A DNA stretch of 64,000 bases from CALCKU01 sp964654665 (GTDB taxonomy: Bacteria; Pseudomonadota; Alphaproteobacteria; Caulobacterales; Maricaulaceae). Below, piece by piece: positions 43,443 to 52,088 of this stretch. The translations under genes were made by a program, and so were the position numbers. The DNA is taken from the NCBI GenBank assembly GCA_964654665.1, contig CAZZKV010000004.1, forward strand, positions 57,039 to 121,038, read 5' to 3'. Below the pieces are notes generated by a model. It had not been told where the DNA came from. It saw only the letters and a list, made by a program, of their open reading frames with translations, and did no database searches. Positions within the stretch are counted from its first letter, which is position 1. Every line of letters starts with the position of its first letter.

Positions 43443-44541
43443 AAGCCGTATGTTTGACCTCAAGCCCTGACAAACGTTTAACTTCGGATTGCAACCGCTT
43501 TATTTGTTTCGCATTCTCATTGTTGATGCGATCAATTTCAGCTTTTTTTTCTGATAATTGTCCTTTGACAATCTGAATATCATCTTCGTTTTTACAGATT
43601 ACACGGTCTTGTCGGCGTATAGTTCGGTCGTGACCCTTTTGCTGATGTTTTAATAATTGTGTTATAGTCGAACCTGAATCATCAAGAACCGCACGAATAT
43701 CATCCAATATAGCCATCGCCGTTTTTGAATGTGGGTTTTGACCCAATTTTATTAAGGCCGTATAGGAATCAGCAATCCAACCCGTTGTAATGGGATCGTG
43801 AATAACAGCTTCAAGAGACGCATTATGATGCTTAAGATCTAAATTCAAAAAATCATTTATAAGAGGAGCCACATCCGCAATTGGCTCCGGCCAAGATATA
43901 CCCAGTTCATTTTCAATAGTCCCAACAACATCCCGCCAGTTTTCTATTAAATTGTCAAAACGTGTAAAAACACGGGCCTGCCCTCGAGAAGCGCGTTCGG
44001 CATCTAAATTATAGCGGAGCCATAACATAGCCGCTTGGACGCTTGGCATTTTATTACGTTTTTCTAATGACGCAATCACATCAAGCGGATTGCGTATCGG
44101 ATGCACAATAGCAATGTCATAATGGCAATTTTCGGTTAAAGCCGTTATATAGGGTGATAAAACACGGCACAAACGCGGCTCTTTAATAACAATTCTATCA
44201 TTGTCACCATATTCACGCGTCACTGTTGCAACAAGGTCATCCTGATATTTAGCTAGGCGGCTTGGTGTTAAAGACGATAAGTCAAAATTCATCCAATCAT
44301 GCCAAGTTAGCCCAAATTCTGATAAAAGCGCTTCATTCAAACGGGCAATTTTTTGTGATTCCCAATGCCCGGATTCATTGCCCTCATTCATACCAATCAA
44401 TGTTTTTGGTACACCATATCCCAACAGGTTAAGCACACGCGTCAATGCCGATGTTCCGCTTCGGTGCATACCAACAACTAAAATCACCTGACGTATAGTA
44501 GACGATGGCGTCATCATATTTTCACGGGGTTTCCCTTGCAT
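43428..44541 (-). CDS. Sulfotransferase domain plus coiled coil (5' part, broken by assembly gap)
   Basis: About 371 residues before the gap. The N-terminal 260 residues form a sulfotransferase fold: the PAPS 5'-phosphate loop 'VILVVGMHRSGTSALTRVLNLLG' (about 19-41, GMHRSGTSAL) and the 3'-phosphate region 'IAIVHPIRNPLDVIASL'. A coiled coil starts at about residue 295 ('NENAKQIKRLQSEVKRLSGL') and runs into the gap. It would transfer sulfate to a glycan, probably in the cytoplasm before export. Likely one polypeptide with the DUF616 part. Confidence 0.8.
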
Positions 44542-44600
44542 TTTTCTGCACTAGATTATGGCTGATAAAATTGCAAGCCCGCGTATTTCTTTGTTAAAGG

Positions 44601-45539
44601 TTATCTATCTTTCATTAAAAATGCAGCCGCCTTTTGAGCTGTTTTTTCAACATGAGGTAATCGGCGACCAAAGAGAATGGGACTTGTTTTAACTACAGAA
44701 AAGGGCTCTCCGCGAATGGCCTCATATTGAGCTGCATAAATCTCCCATGTCGTGCGAGATGGGTCTCCCGGATCCGGAGTTTTAACCGGCCGAGATGTTG
44801 TAACGCCTCCATGATATTGATGAAAACTCGCCTCATCAATCAGTAAACCATAGACACTATCCTTATGGGTGATGGCTCGCCGAAAAAAATCGAGATTCAC
44901 AAGCCCGCCGCCAGGAATGTCAAACGCTTCATCATAACCGCCTATTTGTTGATAAAACCGTTTGCGCATAATCAAAACATTACTCTCAGCTATCGGAGCA
45001 AGCCATGCTCCGCGTGCAGAGGTGCCAAGGGCAGACACATCAAATAATTTATATGCATTATCCGGCCACCCAATATCTGCCAATAATTCATCTTCAACGG
45101 CTTGGTTATACCCAAAGGCAACATTCTTTTGCTGTGGCTTATCCCCTAAATGATACCCCAGAGTCGCGATGACTGGGTTTTCATATAATTGAGTAAATTT
45201 CATAGCTTGACCGAGCAACCCAGGGCTAACCAATCTTGCCCCATCAATGACAGGGCAAACCCAATCTCCCTTTGCCATAGCCACGCCTGCATTTAATGCT
45301 GAGGCTGGCGACCCTTTCGGATTGCTGACAGTGACATAGCGTACGGTTTGTGGCCACATCTTTCTTTCCGTCATTGGCACGGGAATAGAAGACCCATTTT
45401 CCATAACAATAATTTCGACGTCACCATCATCAACACCTTGTTGATATGGAGGTAAAAAGGATAATACAGTACGCGGAATTTCACGTGCCATATTAAAAGC
45501 GATGATGATTATTGATATTTTTGGCCGTTTAGAAAACAT
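44601..45539 (-). CDS. Glycosyltransferase family 2
   Basis: A 312-residue GT-A enzyme: 'KISIIIIAFNMAREIPRTVLSFLPPYQQ', 'VEIIVMENGSS', 'ALNAGVAMAKGDWVCPVIDGARLVSPGLLG' with an Asp where family members usually have DxD, and 'IGGYDEAFDIPGGGLVNLDFFRRAI'. It is the first gene of the minus-strand glycan operon, diverging from a sulfotransferase 61 bases away. Confidence 0.88.
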   Translation of the reverse strand: MFSKRPKISIIIIAFNMAREIPRTVLSFLPPYQQGVDDGDVEIIVMENGSSIPVPMTERKMWPQTVRYVTVSNPKGSPASALNAGVAMAKGDWVCPVIDGARLVSPGLLGQAMKFTQLYENPVIATLGYHLGDKPQQKNVAFGYNQAVEDELLADIGWPDNAYKLFDVSALGTSARGAWLAPIAESNVLIMRKRFYQQIGGYDEAFDIPGGGLVNLDFFRRAITHKDSVYGLLIDEASFHQYHGGVTTSRPVKTPDPGDPSRTTWEIYAAQYEAIRGEPFSVVKTSPILFGRRLPHVEKTAQKAAAFLMKDR

Positions 45540-45600
45540 AACCTCTCCTAAACCGCTATTTCCCCCTTGTCATCAAAGCGCAACCCGTTAATCCGTAAAT

Positions 45601-46395
45601 ATGTCCATAAAAAATGGGAAATATTGCGTTGATTTTGTTATTGGCGGCGTTCAAAAAGCTGGGACAACAGCCCTTGCACGCTATATGACCCAACACCCTC
45701 TTATCTTTTTACCCTCTAATAAAGAACTACATTTGTTTCGAAGCTCAGAGGGTTTGCAGCACGCAGAACGCAATATGTTAAAGTTTTTCAAGACGGCGAA
45801 ACCTGAACAATTATGGGGCGATGCAACGCCTATATATCTGTATTGGCCCTCCGCACTTACAATGATGGCCGAACATAATCCGCAAATGAAAATTATCTTG
45901 AGCTTTCGCCATCCAGCCCTTCGTGCCTATTCAGCATGGTCTATGGAACGCAAGCGCGGACGCGAGACATTATCGTTTTCACGAGCCATACGCGAAGGAC
46001 GCCAGCGCGTTCGTGAAGCCGAAAACGGGATTCATAATATATATAGCTATGTCGAACGCGGGTTTTATGGCGCACAATTACGCCGTTTGCGCTCGCTCTT
46101 TCCGCCAGAACAAATTTTTTGCATACGGTCGGACGATATCTCACCGCAACGGCCTCGGTTAAAAGACCTATATAAATTTCTCGAAGTATCAGTAGATTTA
46201 CCCGAAACAATAGATCACAATATTTTCCCAGCAACACCGCACATTCATGCCGCGTCATTAGCTAATGATTTGGATTATCTAACGCAGATGTTCAAAGATG
46301 ACCTTGCAGATTTTGAAACGCTATCGGGATTATCAGTAACCGATTGGAGCGAAACCCCAGTAGATAAAATAGGTCGAGACTGGCAACACTCCTAA
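45601..46395 (+). CDS. Sulfotransferase (heparan-sulfate N-sulfotransferase-like)
   Basis: A 264-residue PAPS-dependent sulfotransferase: the 5'-phosphate loop 'VIGGVQKAGTTALARYMTQHP' (about 11-32), 'NKELHLFRS' with the catalytic-type Glu-Leu-His, and the 3'-phosphate motif 'KIILSFRHPALRAYSAWSME'. It would sulfate a carbohydrate of the adjacent export locus. It shares little sequence with the coiled-coil sulfotransferase, suggesting a different acceptor position. Confidence 0.87.
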   Translation: MSIKNGKYCVDFVIGGVQKAGTTALARYMTQHPLIFLPSNKELHLFRSSEGLQHAERNMLKFFKTAKPEQLWGDATPIYLYWPSALTMMAEHNPQMKIILSFRHPALRAYSAWSMERKRGRETLSFSRAIREGRQRVREAENGIHNIYSYVERGFYGAQLRRLRSLFPPEQIFCIRSDDISPQRPRLKDLYKFLEVSVDLPETIDHNIFPATPHIHAASLANDLDYLTQMFKDDLADFETLSGLSVTDWSETPVDKIGRDWQHS

Positions 46396-46456
46396 ATCAT
46401 TAAAGACTTTGCAGTTTTATTCAAAAGCGCTATGCCCCGCGCCAAGGACAAACCCT

Positions 46457-47506
46457 ATGCCTGATCATAAAACTATAGGCCATTGGCAAACCCGCGTGGC
46501 GAAAGATGAAGATGCCGGAGAGCGGTTAGATAAATGGCTTGCTGGATGGACACAAATTTCACGCTCTCGAATGCGCCCCCTCATTGAAAACGGTTATGTT
46601 CGCGCTGACGGGAATATCGTTACAAGCGTAACAACCAAAGTTAAGCCAACTATTGAATATGCAGTGCAAGTTCCGCCTCCGATCGACGACACTCCCCGGG
46701 CCGAAGACATACCCCTTAATATATTTTATGAAGATAACGAAATTATTGTCATTCATAAAGCCGCGGGTATGACTGTACATCCTGCACCGGGTTCACGCTC
46801 GGCAACTCTTGTGAATGCACTACTTTACCATTGCGCAAATAGTTTGTCGGGTATTGGCGGTGTTATGCGCCCCGGTATTGTTCACCGTATAGATAAAGAC
46901 ACCTCCGGACTTCTTGTCGTGGCTAAAAATGATCTGGCGCATCAATATCTATCCAAACAATTTTCGAAACATACGGTCGAACGGCGCTATATCTGTTTCG
47001 TCCGTAGCGTACCGAAACCGCGCGATGGTCAATTTAAAAGCCGTCTTGCACGCAGCCAAAATGACCGTAAAAAACAAGCCGTTGTTCGCGGTACTGTAGG
47101 AAATATGGAGGTATCAGATCACGGCCGGCACGCCATTACAAATTATAAGTTCTTAACAGGTTTTGGCCAAATGCCCGGTATGGCTGTTGGAACGCCCCGC
47201 GTATCGGAAATTGAATGCAGATTAGAAACTGGCCGAACCCATCAGATCCGTGTGCATATGGCCCATATGGGATGTCCGTTACTCGGGGATCCACTTTATG
47301 GAAAACAGCGTGCTTTCAATACAGCCAAGTCAGCCGAAGAAATTGCCGTCCGCGATGCGATTACAGCCTTTAAACGCCAAGCCCTCCATGCTGCAACATT
47401 GGGCTTTAAACATCCTAAAACACGCGAAATGATGCGGTTTGAATGCCCCTTGCCACCAGATATGGCCCAATTACGGATAGTTTTAAAAACTCTTAACCCT
47501 TCCTAA
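46457..47506 (+). CDS. rluD: RluA-family 23S rRNA pseudouridine synthase (RluD-like)
   Basis: About 349 residues. An S4-like N-terminal domain ('GERLDKWLAGWTQISRSRMRPLIENGYVRADG') precedes the synthase domain with 'NEIIVIHKAAGMTVHPAPG', the catalytic Asp in 'GIVHRIDKDTSGLLVVAK', 'ETGRTHQIRVHMAHMGCPLLGDPLYG', and 'RQALHAATLGFKHP'. RluD makes pseudouridines in helix 69 of 23S rRNA; RluC-like specificity cannot be ruled out. ATG 46457 has an AAGGAC ribosome site, so it is favoured over 46409. Confidence 0.92.
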   Translation: MPDHKTIGHWQTRVAKDEDAGERLDKWLAGWTQISRSRMRPLIENGYVRADGNIVTSVTTKVKPTIEYAVQVPPPIDDTPRAEDIPLNIFYEDNEIIVIHKAAGMTVHPAPGSRSATLVNALLYHCANSLSGIGGVMRPGIVHRIDKDTSGLLVVAKNDLAHQYLSKQFSKHTVERRYICFVRSVPKPRDGQFKSRLARSQNDRKKQAVVRGTVGNMEVSDHGRHAITNYKFLTGFGQMPGMAVGTPRVSEIECRLETGRTHQIRVHMAHMGCPLLGDPLYGKQRAFNTAKSAEEIAVRDAITAFKRQALHAATLGFKHPKTREMMRFECPLPPDMAQLRIVLKTLNPS

Positions 47507-47569
47507 CAAAACCTTAAATTCATTAATAATAACAAGTATTTACTTCTGCTTAAGCAAATCACCTAACTA

Positions 47570-47594
47570 GATTCTTTCTATAACAAACTGACTC
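47570..47594. promoter_or_regulatory. Two GANTC methylation sites in the ccrM leader
   Basis: GATTC at 47570-47574 and GACTC at 47590-47594 lie 20 bases apart, 36-60 bases before the ccrM start. In Caulobacter the ccrM promoter also carries paired GANTC sites whose methylation state controls its transcription. The sites here fit such autoregulation. I saw no clean CtrA box (TTAA-N7-TTAA) in the 123-base leader. Confidence 0.6.
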
Positions 47595-47629
47595 GCCAAA
47601 TACAGTGCGAGCGCTAGAAGGATAATTTT

Positions 47630-48715
47630 GTGACAACACTGCCGCTTAATTCAATAACACAAGGCGACTGTATCGCCGGAATGGATGCACTCCCCGAAAA
47701 AAGCGTTGATCTTATTTTCGCCGACCCACCGTATAATTTACAGCTCGGAGGTGATTTATCCCGGCCTGACAATTCAATCGTCAATGGAGTAACGGAAGAT
47801 TGGGATCAATTTGACACAATGGATGCTTATGACCTTTTCACCCATGACTGGATGAAAGCGGCACGCCGCATCCTCAAGCCCAATGGTGCGCTTTGGGTGA
47901 TTGGCAGTTATCATAATATTTTCCGCGTTGGTACAATATTACAAGATCAGCAATTTTGGATTCAAAATGATATTATTTGGCGCAAGACCAACCCTATGCC
48001 AAATTTTCGCGGAACCCGTTTCACAAATGCCCATGAAACATTAATTTGGGCAACAAAATCGGAAGATGCAAAACCAACTTTTAATTATGACGCTATGAAA
48101 ATGATGAATGATGGCGTTCAAATGCGGTCCGATTGGACATTACCGATTTGCACTGGACGAGAGCGGCTTAAAAAATCGGACGGGTCCAAAGCTCACCCGA
48201 CACAAAAACCGGAAAGTTTGCTCCATCGCGTTATCTTATCAACATCTAATCCGGGTGATGTGATTGTAGATCCCTTTTTTGGAACTGGTACAACGGGGGC
48301 TGTTGCCAAAAAACTAGGCCGCAGTTTTATTGGTTTCGAAATGGAAGAAGAATATATTATACACGCAAAACGCCGAATTAAAAAAATCAGCGAGGCCAGT
48401 CCAGATGCTATAACTGTCACGCCTTCAAAACGCGATGCCGTTCGCGTTCCCTTTGGAACCCTTATAGAGCGTGGTTTGATCCGTCCCGGAACCATATTAA
48501 TGTCATCAAGTGGAAAACACACAGCGCAAGTTCGAGCCGATGGCTCTTTGGATACAGGAGACTTCAAAGGATCAATCCATCAAGTCGGTGCCCATGTGCA
48601 AGATGCCCCCAGTTGTAATGGATGGACATTTTGGCATTTTTCAACCCCGCAAGGCCCAACACAAATCGATGCCTTACGTGAAATTATAAGGCAAGGAGCA
48701 AGCGGCGTTATTTAA
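47630..48715 (+). CDS. ccrM: CcrM-type adenine-N6 DNA methyltransferase (GANTC)
   Basis: A 361-residue beta-class methyltransferase. The catalytic motif is 'LIFADPPYNLQLGGDLSRPDNS' (DPPY at about 31-34), 'KTNPMPNFRGTRFTNAHETLIWA' follows, and SAM binding is in 'DPFFGTGTTGAVAKKLGRSFIGFEM'. The C-terminal CcrM extension 'DAVRVPFGTLIERGLIRPGTIL' is present and required for the Caulobacter-type enzymes. It methylates hemimethylated GANTC after replication. The start is GTG with an AGAAGGA ribosome site. Its last eight bases overlap the convergent maiA stop region. Confidence 0.96.
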   Translation: MTTLPLNSITQGDCIAGMDALPEKSVDLIFADPPYNLQLGGDLSRPDNSIVNGVTEDWDQFDTMDAYDLFTHDWMKAARRILKPNGALWVIGSYHNIFRVGTILQDQQFWIQNDIIWRKTNPMPNFRGTRFTNAHETLIWATKSEDAKPTFNYDAMKMMNDGVQMRSDWTLPICTGRERLKKSDGSKAHPTQKPESLLHRVILSTSNPGDVIVDPFFGTGTTGAVAKKLGRSFIGFEMEEEYIIHAKRRIKKISEASPDAITVTPSKRDAVRVPFGTLIERGLIRPGTILMSSSGKHTAQVRADGSLDTGDFKGSIHQVGAHVQDAPSCNGWTFWHFSTPQGPTQIDALREIIRQGASGVI

Positions 48716-49358
48716 CCAGCTTAGGGGCATCTATTTGATTTTCAGGAGCGGCTTCTATAAATGCTGGCCGGTTTTGCGTTGCTTTTTGTATGGATAACAA
48801 ATGCGGAAACTCTGACATATCTACACCAAAACGATATGCGTTATAAATTTGCGGGATAAGGCAACATTCAAAATACCCCGGGTTTTTATTGATTAAAAAA
48901 GGCGCGTCCTGCATTTGCACAATTGTTTCTAGGGCTCGAAACCCTTCCGCTATCCAATGCGCTGCCCATTTTCTAACGCCTTTATCATCTTGCCCATGTT
49001 CGGCACGGATATATTTTAAAACTTTAAGGTTTTGAATAGGCGCTATATCGGCTGAAATTATCTGGGCGGCAGCTCTAATCTTTGCCTGCAAAACCGGGTT
49101 AGAGGGTAACAGGCTCGGCGCAGGATAAACCATTTCCAAATAATCAATTATAGCTAGAGATTGCGTCAGCGTTGTACCATTTTCAAGTTCTAAAACCGGT
49201 ACAAAGGACTGCTCATTTAGGGCTGTATGTGCTGTGCTTAACTGCTCCCCGATTTTCAAATTCACAGGATGATAGTCATAATCAATCCCCTTCAAGGCCA
49301 AGGCAATTCTAACGCGGTAGCTAGAGGAGGACCGCCAATATCCATATAATTTTATCAT
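48708..49358 (-). CDS. maiA: Maleylacetoacetate isomerase (zeta-class glutathione transferase)
   Basis: A 216-residue GST-fold enzyme: 'YGYWRSSSSYRVRIALALKGIDYDYHPVNL' has the zeta-class Ser-rich glutathione site (about 9-14), followed by 'SFVPVLELENGTTLTQSLAIIDYLE'. It isomerises maleylacetoacetate to fumarylacetoacetate in tyrosine breakdown. It overlaps fahA by four bases and is the last gene of the hpd operon, ending tail-to-tail with ccrM. Confidence 0.93.
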   Translation of the reverse strand: MIKLYGYWRSSSSYRVRIALALKGIDYDYHPVNLKIGEQLSTAHTALNEQSFVPVLELENGTTLTQSLAIIDYLEMVYPAPSLLPSNPVLQAKIRAAAQIISADIAPIQNLKVLKYIRAEHGQDDKGVRKWAAHWIAEGFRALETIVQMQDAPFLINKNPGYFECCLIPQIYNAYRFGVDMSEFPHLLSIQKATQNRPAFIEAAPENQIDAPKLVK

Positions 49359-50368
49359 CCGGGCATATATTTTTCGACATGATTTTCAATACGGCCAAAA
49401 ATAGAATTACCCGCCTCATCATTCATTTCAATCCCAACTTTATCGCCAAAAGACATAAAGGGTGTGATAAAGTCGCCCGTTTGAATTTTTTCAATCATGC
49501 GAATTTCTGCAATGCAGCTATAGCCAACACCCCCATCTTCGATTTTCTTACCTTCGCCGCCTTCGAATTTATTTGAAACTGTCCCAGAGCCTATAATAGA
49601 TCCGGCGCATAAATCACGGGTTTTTGCGGCATGAGATACAAGCTCCGCCATATTAAATGTCATATCAGTTTTCACATTCGCCCGCCCAAAAGGTTTATCA
49701 TTATAATCAACTAATAAGGGTAGATTAATCGTATTATCACTCCAAACCGCGCCCAGTTCGTCCGGTGTCACAGCGACGGGCGAAAAAGAAGATGATGCTT
49801 TGCCCTGAACAAATCCAAATCCCTTGCGCAGTTCATTAGGAATAAGCCCGCGCAGCGATACATCATTAACCAGCATAACCAATTTAATATGCGCCCCAGC
49901 ATCCTTCGCCGATACGCCCATTGGAACATCATCAGTAATAACTGTAATCTCGGCTTCCATGTCTATGCCGTAAGCTGTGTCAGAGGCTTTAATCGGGTCA
50001 CGCGGCCCAATAAATGTATCCGACCCGCCTTGATACATAAGAGGGTCTGTATAAAAACTCTCAGGCACCTCTGCCCCGCGCGCTTTGCGCACAAGTTCAA
50101 CATGATTAAGATAAGCCGAGCCGTCCAGCCATGTAAAAGCTCTAGGCAATGGCGAAGCACAATCAGCCTGATTGAAAGCAAAGCCTTCAATCTCTTTGGC
50201 ATTTAGGTTTTCGTAACGGGCCACTAATTGCGGTGCAAATACGTCCCAATCGTCCAAAACTGCTTGTAAAGTTGGAGCAATATCCGGCACGTCCACGGCA
50301 CGTGTTAGATCGCGAGAGACAACAATCAATTGGCCATCTCGGCCATTTTTCAAAGATGCTAGTTTCAT
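49355..50368 (-). CDS. fahA: Fumarylacetoacetate hydrolase (fumarylacetoacetase)
   Basis: A 337-residue FAH-family enzyme. It has 'GSDTFIGPRDPIKA', the metal-binding acids in 'YGIDMEAEITVITDDVPMG', 'LVNDVSLRGLIP', and 'CAGSIIGSGTVSNK'. It cleaves fumarylacetoacetate to fumarate and acetoacetate, the last step of the homogentisate pathway. It lies in the operon between the VOC gene (three bases upstream) and maiA (four-base overlap). Confidence 0.93.
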   Translation of the reverse strand: MKLASLKNGRDGQLIVVSRDLTRAVDVPDIAPTLQAVLDDWDVFAPQLVARYENLNAKEIEGFAFNQADCASPLPRAFTWLDGSAYLNHVELVRKARGAEVPESFYTDPLMYQGGSDTFIGPRDPIKASDTAYGIDMEAEITVITDDVPMGVSAKDAGAHIKLVMLVNDVSLRGLIPNELRKGFGFVQGKASSSFSPVAVTPDELGAVWSDNTINLPLLVDYNDKPFGRANVKTDMTFNMAELVSHAAKTRDLCAGSIIGSGTVSNKFEGGEGKKIEDGGVGYSCIAEIRMIEKIQTGDFITPFMSFGDKVGIEMNDEAGNSIFGRIENHVEKYMPG

Positions 50369-50371
50369 GGA

Positions 50372-50920
50372 TTAGCTTTCGTTTTTAATTTTCGCATGGA
50401 GCCATGCCGCATGGCGTGGAGCTTTTTTCGTTTGCGACCATTCCTGAAGCATATCAGGCGCAACCTTTTTTAAGGAAGCCATCTGATCGGATGTATGAAT
50501 ATCGGCGGCGAGTTCAAGACGATGCCCATTAGGGTCAAAAAAATAAATCGATTTAAAAATACCATGATGCGTTGGTCCCAACACCTCAATATCGGCAGCC
50601 TCAAGACTATCTTTAGCCGCTACAAGCGCATCTAAGCTATCAACCCGCAGCGCAATATGCTGCACCCATTTTGGCGTATTGGGGTCACGCCCCATTTCAG
50701 GTTGTTCTGGTAATTCGAAAAAAGCGAGAACATTATTGTTACCCGCATCCAAAAAGACATGCATATAGGGATCATATTCGCCAGATGATGGAACGTGGTC
50801 TTCAGCAATGGCCAACTGAAACTCCATGCCTAAATGATCTGCGTAAAACGCAACCGTTTCCTGCGCATCGCGACAACGATAAGCTACATGATGAAAGCCT
50901 TGTGTCTGAATCGACATCAA
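50372..50920 (-). CDS. VOC-superfamily metalloprotein in the tyrosine catabolic operon
   Basis: A 182-residue protein with two vicinal-oxygen-chelate modules. Likely metal ligands are H11 in 'GFHHVAYRC', E69 in 'VLAFFEL', H88 in 'WVQHIALRV' and E136 in 'GHRLELAAD', i.e. the H-E-H-E set of glyoxalase I and relatives, which includes the two His and one Glu used by extradiol dioxygenases. It overlaps hpd by four bases and sits directly before fahA, exactly where hmgA (homogentisate dioxygenase) normally lies. Its function is not known; it is a candidate for ring cleavage or another step on homogentisate. Confidence 0.82.
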   Translation of the reverse strand: MMSIQTQGFHHVAYRCRDAQETVAFYADHLGMEFQLAIAEDHVPSSGEYDPYMHVFLDAGNNNVLAFFELPEQPEMGRDPNTPKWVQHIALRVDSLDALVAAKDSLEAADIEVLGPTHHGIFKSIYFFDPNGHRLELAADIHTSDQMASLKKVAPDMLQEWSQTKKAPRHAAWLHAKIKNES

Positions 50921-51999
50921 GAAGCCTCAACTTCAAGTACACCGCGCTCGATTTGGTCACGTTCTATGGATTTAAACAAGGCTTTGAAATTACCCTCGCC
51001 AAAGCCTTCATCCCCTTTGCGCTGGATAAATTCAAAGAAAACCGGCCCGATCTCCGGCGTCGCGAAAATTTGCAGCAAAAGACGTGGGTCATTATCATCT
51101 GTGCTACCATCAAGTAAAATTCCGCGTGATTTCAAAGCGTACACATCTTCTCCATGACCGGGAAGACGCTCACCCAGCATCGTGTAATATGTATCTGGCG
51201 GCGCGGTCATTAATTCAACACCACTCGCCCGCAACCGATCAACACAGCCATAAAGATCATCACATGACAAAGCGATATGTTGTATCCCTTCGCCACGATG
51301 TTCCAGTAAATATTCTTCGATTTGTCCTTTCCCGTCTTCGCCCTCTTCATTGAGCGGAATACGGATTTTACCATCAGGCGCCGTTAAGGCCCGTGATTTT
51401 AGCCCCGTATATTCTCCCTTAATATCAAAATACCGAATCTCCCGAAAATTGAAAAGGCGTTCGTAATATTCCGCCCAATAATCCATCCGGCCTCGATAAA
51501 CATTATGGGTCAGATGATCGATAATATTAAATCCATGTCCGGTCGGGTTTTTATTAACCCCCTCCAGATAAATAAAATCGATATCATATATCGAAAGATC
51601 ATCCCCATAACGATCAATAAAATAAATCGCCCCACCGCCAATCCCGCGGATCGCAGGGATTGATAATTCCATCGGTCCAACATGGGTTTCCATAGCTTCC
51701 GCGCCTAATTCCAAGGCCCGTTCATATGCCATTTTAGCATTTTTTACACGAAACCCCATGCCACATGCCGATGGGCCATGTTCGCGCATGAAATGCCCGG
51801 CTGGAGATTGACTTTCGTAATTGGCAATCAAATTAACACCGCCCTGACGCCAAAGATCAACGGCCTTTGAACGGTGCTGTGCTATCTTGGTAAAACCTAT
51901 AGCCTTAAAGGTTTTTTCCAATTGACCTCGTTCAGGAGCAGAAAATTCGATAAATTCAAAACCATCTAACCCCATAGGGTTATCAAAGATATCAGTCAT
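50917..51999 (-). CDS. hpd: 4-hydroxyphenylpyruvate dioxygenase
   Basis: A 360-residue enzyme with an N-terminal degenerate VOC half and a C-terminal catalytic half. It has iron ligands in 'IIDHLTHNVYRGRMDYW' and 'GIQHIALSCDDLY', and Glu in 'GPVFFEFIQRKGDEGFGEGNFKALF'. It converts 4-hydroxyphenylpyruvate to homogentisate with Fe(II) and oxygen. It is the first gene of the operon and diverges from the MarR gene over two likely operators. Confidence 0.96.
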   Translation of the reverse strand: MTDIFDNPMGLDGFEFIEFSAPERGQLEKTFKAIGFTKIAQHRSKAVDLWRQGGVNLIANYESQSPAGHFMREHGPSACGMGFRVKNAKMAYERALELGAEAMETHVGPMELSIPAIRGIGGGAIYFIDRYGDDLSIYDIDFIYLEGVNKNPTGHGFNIIDHLTHNVYRGRMDYWAEYYERLFNFREIRYFDIKGEYTGLKSRALTAPDGKIRIPLNEEGEDGKGQIEEYLLEHRGEGIQHIALSCDDLYGCVDRLRASGVELMTAPPDTYYTMLGERLPGHGEDVYALKSRGILLDGSTDDNDPRLLLQIFATPEIGPVFFEFIQRKGDEGFGEGNFKALFKSIERDQIERGVLEVEAS

Positions 52000-52025
52000 T
52001 TGTATTCCAATTCACGTGACACATT

Positions 52026-52067
52026 AGTTGTGATAGCAACTATATGATTATTGTTGCAATTGCAACA
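52026..52067. promoter_or_regulatory. Paired MarR-type operators between hpd and marR
   Basis: Two related inverted repeats: AGTTGTGATAGCAACT (52026-52041) and the perfect palindrome TGTTGCAATTGCAACA (52052-52067). They share GTTG-Y-R-A-T-W-G-CAAC and are spaced 26 bases centre to centre. Their position in the 89-base divergent gap suggests binding by the adjacent MarR protein, controlling both directions. Confidence 0.65.
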
Positions 52068-52088
52068 TTTTTCTTACACGAATAAAGT

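Noticed and set aside
43267..43463. Overlapping open frames across the N run, suggesting two overlapping genes
   Set aside because: They arise because the 100 Ns are an arbitrary length that shifts the frame. The real sequence flanks support one continuing coiled coil.
47491..47570. CtrA box in the ccrM leader
   Set aside because: Stretches such as TTAACCCTTCCTAAC and TTAAGCAAATCACCTAAC come close, but none matches TTAA-N7-TTAA.
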